Origin: DATJBC01 sp035515515
GTDB lineage: Bacteria; Actinomycetota; Acidimicrobiia; Acidimicrobiales; UBA8190
Length of the DNA: 17,764 nucleotides
Direction: 5' to 3'
NCBI GenBank assembly: GCA_035515515.1
Contig: DATJBC010000084.1
Span: 1 to 17,764, forward strand
Shown here: one piece after another, positions 14,207 through 17,764 of the stretch
Numbering within the stretch: the first letter of the stretch is position 1
How the letters are laid out: each line of letters starts with the position of its first letter
Notes under the pieces: model-generated
The model's database searches: none
Told to the model about the DNA's origin: nothing
Seen by the model: the letters and a program-made list of their open reading frames with translations, nothing else
Made by a program: the position numbers and the translations under genes

Positions 14207-14959
14207 GTGGCGCGATCATGTGACGAATTGGTCGAAGAGGCGGCAAGGGCGCCCATCGTCGGATGGGACTTCAGTTGGCTCGACGGGCGGGCCACGGAGG
14301 AACGGCCAACCTGGGGCTACTCCAGGATGCTGGCCGCCAGGGCAGCCGTGGTGTCGTCCCTGCTCGATCTACAGACGGGCGGCGGCGAACTGCTGAGCCA
14401 GCTGCCGCACCTGCCCCGTCTCACGGCGGCCACCGAGGCCTGGGAACCGAACGTGCGCCGAGCGGCGCGGCGGCTCCGCCAACGGGGAGCGTGGGTTGTC
14501 GCCGCCCACGAAGACAGCCTGCCCTTCGGGTCGGCGACCTTCGACCTCGTCGCCAGCCGGCACCCTGTGGTGACCTCCTGGGAGGAGGTGGCCCGGGTCC
14601 TGCGGCCCGGTGGTCGCTATCTCTCCCAGCAGATCGGGCCCCACAGCATGCGGGAGCTCACCGAGTTCTTCCTGGGTCCGCAGCCCGCCTCGTCGGCGAG
14701 GGCCCCAGAGATGGCCCGCGCCAAGGCGACCGCCGCGGGACTTCGGGTCGACGACCTCAGAGGCGAGCGTCTTCGGGCCATGTTCTCCGACGTGGGTGCG
14801 GTCGTGTACTTCCTGCGGCTCGTCATCTGGACCGTGCCCGACTTCAGCGTAGAGAGGTACCGCGACCGCCTTGCCCTCATGCACCGCGAGATCGAACGCA
14901 ACGGGTCCTTCGTGGCCCATGCGACGAGGTTCCTCGTCGAGGCGGTGAAACCCGGCTGA
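14207..14959 (+). CDS. SAM-dependent methyltransferase with atypical motif I
   Basis: The 250-residue product contains VGWDFSWLDGRATEERPTWG (18-37), a signature of a group of actinobacterial methyltransferases, then the SAM loop LLDLQTGGGELL (52-63) in place of the usual DLGCGTG. LTAATEAWEPNVRRAARRL follows as the acidic strand, then AHEDSLPFGSATFDLVASRH and VARVLRPGGRYLSQQIG. The acceptor is unknown. The start is debatable. GTG 14207 gives MARSCDELVEEAARAPI, a normal beginning, and lies 7 nt after GACCAT. ATG 14180 would add nine residues that are encoded by the 30-bp repeat. The frame is open to 14051 but that would overlap the preceding gene. A hairpin follows the stop. Confidence 0.88.
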   Translation: MARSCDELVEEAARAPIVGWDFSWLDGRATEERPTWGYSRMLAARAAVVSSLLDLQTGGGELLSQLPHLPRLTAATEAWEPNVRRAARRLRQRGAWVVAAHEDSLPFGSATFDLVASRHPVVTSWEEVARVLRPGGRYLSQQIGPHSMRELTEFFLGPQPASSARAPEMARAKATAAGLRVDDLRGERLRAMFSDVGAVVYFLRLVIWTVPDFSVERYRDRLALMHREIERNGSFVAHATRFLVEAVKPG

Positions 14960-14964
14960 GCAGG

Positions 14965-14980
14965 ACCGCGCTCACGCGGT
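14965..14980 (+). terminator. Hairpin after the 14207 methyltransferase gene
   Basis: ACCGCG at 14965-14970 and CGCGGT at 14975-14980 form a perfect 6-bp stem with the tetraloop CTCA, starting 5 nt after the stop codon. There is no T-tract. The rest of the gap to 15178 holds no gene. Confidence 0.5.
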
Positions 14981-15178
14981 GGGTGCTCGCCCCCGGCTTG
15001 GCTCAGGCCTGTGGCGAGTGCACCGGAGCACGAGACGCGCGGGTATCCCAGCTGGCAGTGGCTTGGCACGAAGCCGCAGGAGCGACCCCTGCCCGGACAC
15101 CGCGACCGGCGGATCACACGGCTCTTGATCCGGAGCGGCCCGGAGGGGATCATGAGGCCCGATCACACGGGAGGCACC

Positions 15179-16018
15179 ATGACGACCTTTGCACCGGTTG
15201 CACCGACGACCTACGTCCCGCCGACACAGATCGCGCCGGACACGTTCGTGATCCATCAGGTCCAGCCCGCGCTCGGGCAACCGCTCTTCGTGTATCTGAA
15301 CTCGCTCGTCATCCGAGGCAGGGAGCCGATCCTCGTCGACACCGGCACCCCGGCGAACCGAGAGCAGTGGCTGAAGGATGCGTTCTCCCTCGTGGAACCC
15401 GACGATGTGCGGTGGGTGTTCCTGTCACACGACGATGTCGACCACAGTGGCAATCTCGACGAGGTGATGACTGCCTGTCCAAACGCCACATTGGTGTGCA
15501 GCTGGGCGATGATCGAGCGCCACACGAACTGCTTCCACTTCCCGCTGGAGCGGTGCCGTTGGGTCATGCATGATGAATCCCTCCACCTCGGAGACCGGAG
15601 TCTGCACGCGGTGCGCCCGCCCCTCTACGACTCGCCCACGACGCGCGGGCTCTTCGACTCGGCAACCGGCGTGTACTGGGCCGTCGACACCTTCGCGACT
15701 CCGCTGCCAGACCCAAGCCACGGCATCGCAGATCTCGACCCGGAGTTCTGGCAACAGGGCATGACCCTGTTCGCGTACGGTGCGCTGTGCCCGTGGCTGT
15801 CGCTTGTCGATGAGACGAAATTCGGTCGGGTGGTAGACAGCATCCAACGCCTCGACATCAAGACCGTCGCAGGGTGCCACACGCCGGTCATCGAAGGACC
15901 GCTCATCACGCGCGCCTTTGACGTCGTGCGTCAGATGCCGGCAATCGAACCCCCGGCACTCCCCGATCAGTCTGTCCTCGACCAAATCATCGCCGCGACG
16001 TCACAACCGTCCGTCTAG
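15179..16018 (+). CDS. Metallo-beta-lactamase-fold protein, flavodiiron-like metal site
   Basis: The 279-residue product has the MBL order: a beta start (DTFVIHQV, FVYLNSLVIRG), PILVDTG (50-56), the metal motif FLSHDDVDHSGN (H84, D86, D88, H89), VYWAVDTFATP with bridging D170, and AGCHTPVIEG with H234. The H-x-D/E-x-D-H form, with an acid in place of the second histidine, is that of the oxygen-binding di-iron domain of flavodiiron proteins, not of zinc hydrolases. There is no flavodoxin domain after it, and the second acid is Asp where Glu is usual. It may be a stand-alone diiron oxidoreductase or a sensor-type relative. ATG 15179 follows GGGAGG by 4 nt. An in-frame ATG at 15152 also has a ribosome site (GGAGGGG), adding nine residues. 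Confidence 0.88.
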   Translation: MTTFAPVAPTTYVPPTQIAPDTFVIHQVQPALGQPLFVYLNSLVIRGREPILVDTGTPANREQWLKDAFSLVEPDDVRWVFLSHDDVDHSGNLDEVMTACPNATLVCSWAMIERHTNCFHFPLERCRWVMHDESLHLGDRSLHAVRPPLYDSPTTRGLFDSATGVYWAVDTFATPLPDPSHGIADLDPEFWQQGMTLFAYGALCPWLSLVDETKFGRVVDSIQRLDIKTVAGCHTPVIEGPLITRAFDVVRQMPAIEPPALPDQSVLDQIIAATSQPSV

Positions 16019-16075
16019 CCCACCCGACTTCGATACAGATCGGCAGTGGTCTCGAGGCCGGCGGGTGACGCCTCG

Positions 16076-16681
16076 ATGGCCGCGCCCGCCGACGACGTGC
16101 TGCGGGTCTGGCGGAAGCTGCACGATTGTGCCCTGGCACACGGGGCAATCTCGGTCGGAGTCGCGTGTGCGGCGCTAGCCCTCCTCGCAGGTTGCTCCAC
16201 GAACGCGTCAGGGGTGCTGTCCGCCTCCGACCTACCCTCCGAATGGGGGCTTCACGGGACCACGGCGGCGCCCTCAGACCCGCTCACGAGGAGACTGCTG
16301 GCCACGGTCACGCGCCCGTCGAGCGGGTGCCATGGGTCGAAGGTGGCGTTCTTCGCGCCTGCTGGACGGGCCTTCGTCTTCGTCAGCGCCGGACAGCCGG
16401 TCCCGTTCACCGAGGTGCTCTCATACGCCCAGACGTGCGGGAGCGACACCAACGCCAGGTCCGACTTCGACGACCTCAGGAGGGTGGCGCAGAGCGTGAG
16501 CGGTATCGGCGACGAGGCGCTCATTGCTTCGTTCACAAACAAGAACGAGCGCAACGTACAGGTCGTATGGCGAAAGGGTCAGGTGCTGGGATCGGTGATG
16601 GTGCAAGGACCCCCTCACAACGTTCGGATCACCCCGACGGCGGTGACAAGGCTGGCGAAGCGTGCTGCCGGCGGCGCATAG
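16076..16681 (+). CDS. Secreted lipoprotein of unknown function
   Basis: The 201-residue product has a lipoprotein signal: a basic VWRKLH region (11-16), a hydrophobic core GVACAALAL (28-36) and a lipobox LLAGC with the lipidated cysteine at 40. It should be anchored on the outer face of the cytoplasmic membrane. The mature part contains two more cysteines (C85, C121), which may form a disulfide, and VSGIGDEALIASF (141-153), a G-x-G-D-E-A pattern frequent in actinobacterial lipoproteins and sensor domains of the DUF3558/PknH-C kind. I cannot assign the family. ATG 16076 is preferred because GGTGA lies 7 nt before it; GTG 16046 would give an overlong signal region. It is convergent with the SnoaL-like gene at 16853. 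Confidence 0.8.
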   Translation: MAAPADDVLRVWRKLHDCALAHGAISVGVACAALALLAGCSTNASGVLSASDLPSEWGLHGTTAAPSDPLTRRLLATVTRPSSGCHGSKVAFFAPAGRAFVFVSAGQPVPFTEVLSYAQTCGSDTNARSDFDDLRRVAQSVSGIGDEALIASFTNKNERNVQVVWRKGQVLGSVMVQGPPHNVRITPTAVTRLAKRAAGGA

Positions 16682-16787
16682 CTCCGGTGGCACTCCCCCC
16701 CGCCCGACGTGTCCGACGGCCCGGCGAACGCCTGCGCGCGGCGCTGTGGGCCCCGCATGTGGCGTGGCCGGCCGCACTCACGGCCAG

Positions 16788-16820
16788 GCACGGAGCCCCA
16801 GCCTGGCCGGATCTCCGTGC
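16788..16820. terminator. Inverted repeat between convergent genes
   Basis: GCACGGAG at 16788-16795 pairs perfectly with CTCCGTGC at 16813-16820 around a 17-nt loop. GGCCAGG (16782-16788) and CCTGGCC (16802-16808) can pair as an alternative stem. It lies in the 171-bp gap between the lipoprotein gene and the convergent SnoaL-like gene, so it may terminate either transcript. Confidence 0.5.
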
Positions 16821-16838
16821 AGAGTCAGCAGCAACGCG

Positions 16839-16861
16839 CCTGGTTGTGACTCCTAACCAGG
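16839..16861 (-). terminator. Hairpin overlapping the stop of the second SnoaL-like gene
   Basis: CCTGGTT at 16839-16845 and AACCAGG at 16855-16861 are perfect inverted repeats with a 9-nt loop. On the minus strand the stem begins in the last codons of the gene and includes the TAG stop. It may act as terminator, possibly together with the hairpin at 16788-16820. Confidence 0.5.
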
Positions 16862-17275
16862 TGCGGGCATCGCCCCCAGCTGCATCAGGAGCCCCGCGGC
16901 ATCGACCTGCGCCCAGTGCTCCACCATCTGTCCGTTGACGACGCGATGAATGGCGATGCCCTCCATCCGCACCTCTTTGCCCGTCGGAGGGATTCCCAAG
17001 AACTCACCAGAATGCGTCCCGTAGCCGGTGATACGGCTGATGACGCGATCACCATCGACGAACTGCTCTTCGACCTCGTGGCGGAAGTTCGAGAAGGCGC
17101 CGAGGGCGTAGTTGAACGCGTCCTTGGCTCCCTGAACTCCGGAGTTCGGTCCCTGGAACGGGGGCGGGTTGTGGTCGACGAAGCCTGCATCGAGGTACTT
17201 GTCGAGCACTCCAACGTCACCCGTGTCAACCGCTTGCAACCACTCACGCACAAGTGCCTTGTTGTCGTCGGCCAT
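16853..17275 (-). CDS. SnoaL-like / NTF2-fold protein (ester cyclase type)
   Basis: The 140-residue product starts MADDNKALVREWLQAVDTGD and continues VLDKYLDAGFVDHNPP, GAFSNFRHEVEEQFVDGDRV, RITGYGTHSGEFLGIPPTGK and VVNGQMVEHWAQVDAAGLLM. This is the SnoaL-like polyketide-cyclase pattern, complete in length. D34-H35 and the later H120 and D124 correspond to polar pocket residues of the family, though catalysis is not guaranteed. The substrate is unknown. The ATG at 17275 is preceded by GGGAGG at proper distance. The protein shares layout and the PAPG C-terminus with the one at 4011-4424, so they are probably paralogues. Neither has CGCAA operator pairs upstream. Confidence 0.92.
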   Translation of the reverse strand: MADDNKALVREWLQAVDTGDVGVLDKYLDAGFVDHNPPPFQGPNSGVQGAKDAFNYALGAFSNFRHEVEEQFVDGDRVISRITGYGTHSGEFLGIPPTGKEVRMEGIAIHRVVNGQMVEHWAQVDAAGLLMQLGAMPAPG

Positions 17276-17764
17276 TGTCGCCCTCCCAGATCTGACCCTT
17301 GACCACCTACTCGGGCCTCGCTCACACTCTTCCTATCGCACGACCACCTCGGAGTCCAGGATCACTTTAGGCGAGAGGTGCACCCCTAACCTGCCCGTCC
17401 CTCCGCGCGAGCCCACGTGACATCGGTCTGCGCCGCCATCCATGAATGCAGTGGACGTTTCTCGAGCAGATCGATGCCGTCGCAGCACGGTGACAAGCAT
17501 GCCGATCACCAGTGGCCGAGCGGACCCCACCAGGTCGTGGCCTGGAATGCCTCTGGGGTGCATTCAGCCCTTCGGACCTGTGGGCCCATGCGTGCGAAGG
17601 CCGACGTCGTCCGGCCCTGTGCGCCACCCCCGTGGATTCTCTCGGGTCCCGCCGAGCGACAAAGCGGCTCCGTGCCTTCCGAGCCAGATCGATCCCGGCT
17701 GATCAACACCGAGACGGCATCGCTTGGCGCCTGCCCCGATTGTCGCCTGGGTGGGCATCGACCC
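17276..17764. other. Right-end region without a convincing gene
   Basis: About 490 bp upstream of the second SnoaL-like gene. Open frames on both strands exist but are short, rich in Arg, Ser, Pro and Gly, and show no domain. It must contain the promoter of the gene at 17275, which I cannot locate. A short inverted repeat TTAGG/CCTAA lies at 17367-17371 and 17385-17389. The last 30 bp are the second copy of the repeated element. Confidence 0.6.
17735..17764 (-). repeat. 30-bp element, copy 2 of 2, inverted, at the window edge
   Basis: The minus strand reads GGGTCGATGCCCACCCAGGC followed by GACAATCGGG, differing from copy 1 (14174-14203) at four positions. It may continue beyond the window. 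An ATG inside it opens a 64-codon minus-strand frame (17758-17564) that does not look like a protein. Confidence 0.6.

Noticed and set aside
17564..17758. Minus-strand 64-codon frame starting in the 30-bp element (MPTQATIG)
   Set aside because: The N-terminus resembles the other copy only because both are read from the same DNA repeat; the rest shows no protein-like pattern.

Overview
The window is a very GC-rich, gene-dense stretch with frequent GTG starts, Shine-Dalgarno sites on some genes, and others that appear leaderless (a TANNNT hexamer 6-8 nt before the start codon). With a SARP-type (BTAD) regulator, a stand-alone LigD-type polymerase and several soil-type SAM methyltransferases, this points to the chromosome of an actinobacterium. 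Class-level placement, for example Acidimicrobiia, is only a guess. No rRNA, tRNA, CRISPR array, intact transposase or phage gene was seen. The right part (about 14.9-17.8 kb) looks less GC-rich and less tightly packed than the rest.

Left part (1-5.4 kb): the end of a two-CBS-domain protein; a DUF72 protein overlapping by GTGA a stand-alone LigD-type polymerase/primase (end-joining type); a zinc alcohol dehydrogenase of the cinnamyl-alcohol/YahK type; a small uncharacterised protein; a SnoaL-like protein; and a six-helix membrane protein closed by a perfect hairpin. At 5.6-6.0 kb lies a small gene that seems to be broken by a frameshift.

Middle (6.1-12.8 kb): a large SARP-family regulator (winged helix, BTAD, ATPase, TPR-like C-terminus) is followed on the same strand by an APH-type phosphotransferase and a GTGA-overlapping methyltransferase. 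Next to them is a divergent pair, a winged-helix methyltransferase and an NTF2-like protein. Each of the three promoters in this block carries the same architecture, reading towards its gene: CGCAA-type heptamer, 4 bp, second heptamer, 9 bp, CANNNT. Direct heptamers at an 11-bp period near the -10 are the known operator layout of SARP regulators. The block therefore looks like a self-contained regulon: regulator, kinase, two methyltransferases and an NTF2-fold protein. I consider this the most interesting finding in the window.

Right part (12.8-17.8 kb): a small unknown protein, a SRPBCC protein, an MmcQ/YjbR-like protein, a third methyltransferase with an atypical SAM loop, a flavodiiron-like metallo-beta-lactamase-fold protein without a flavodoxin domain, a lipoprotein and a second SnoaL-like protein. 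A 30-bp element occurs twice in inverted orientation (26 of 30 identical), at 14174-14203 and at the very end of the window. It could be a pair of mobile-element ends or a repeated promoter-type element. The last ~490 bp hold no convincing gene.
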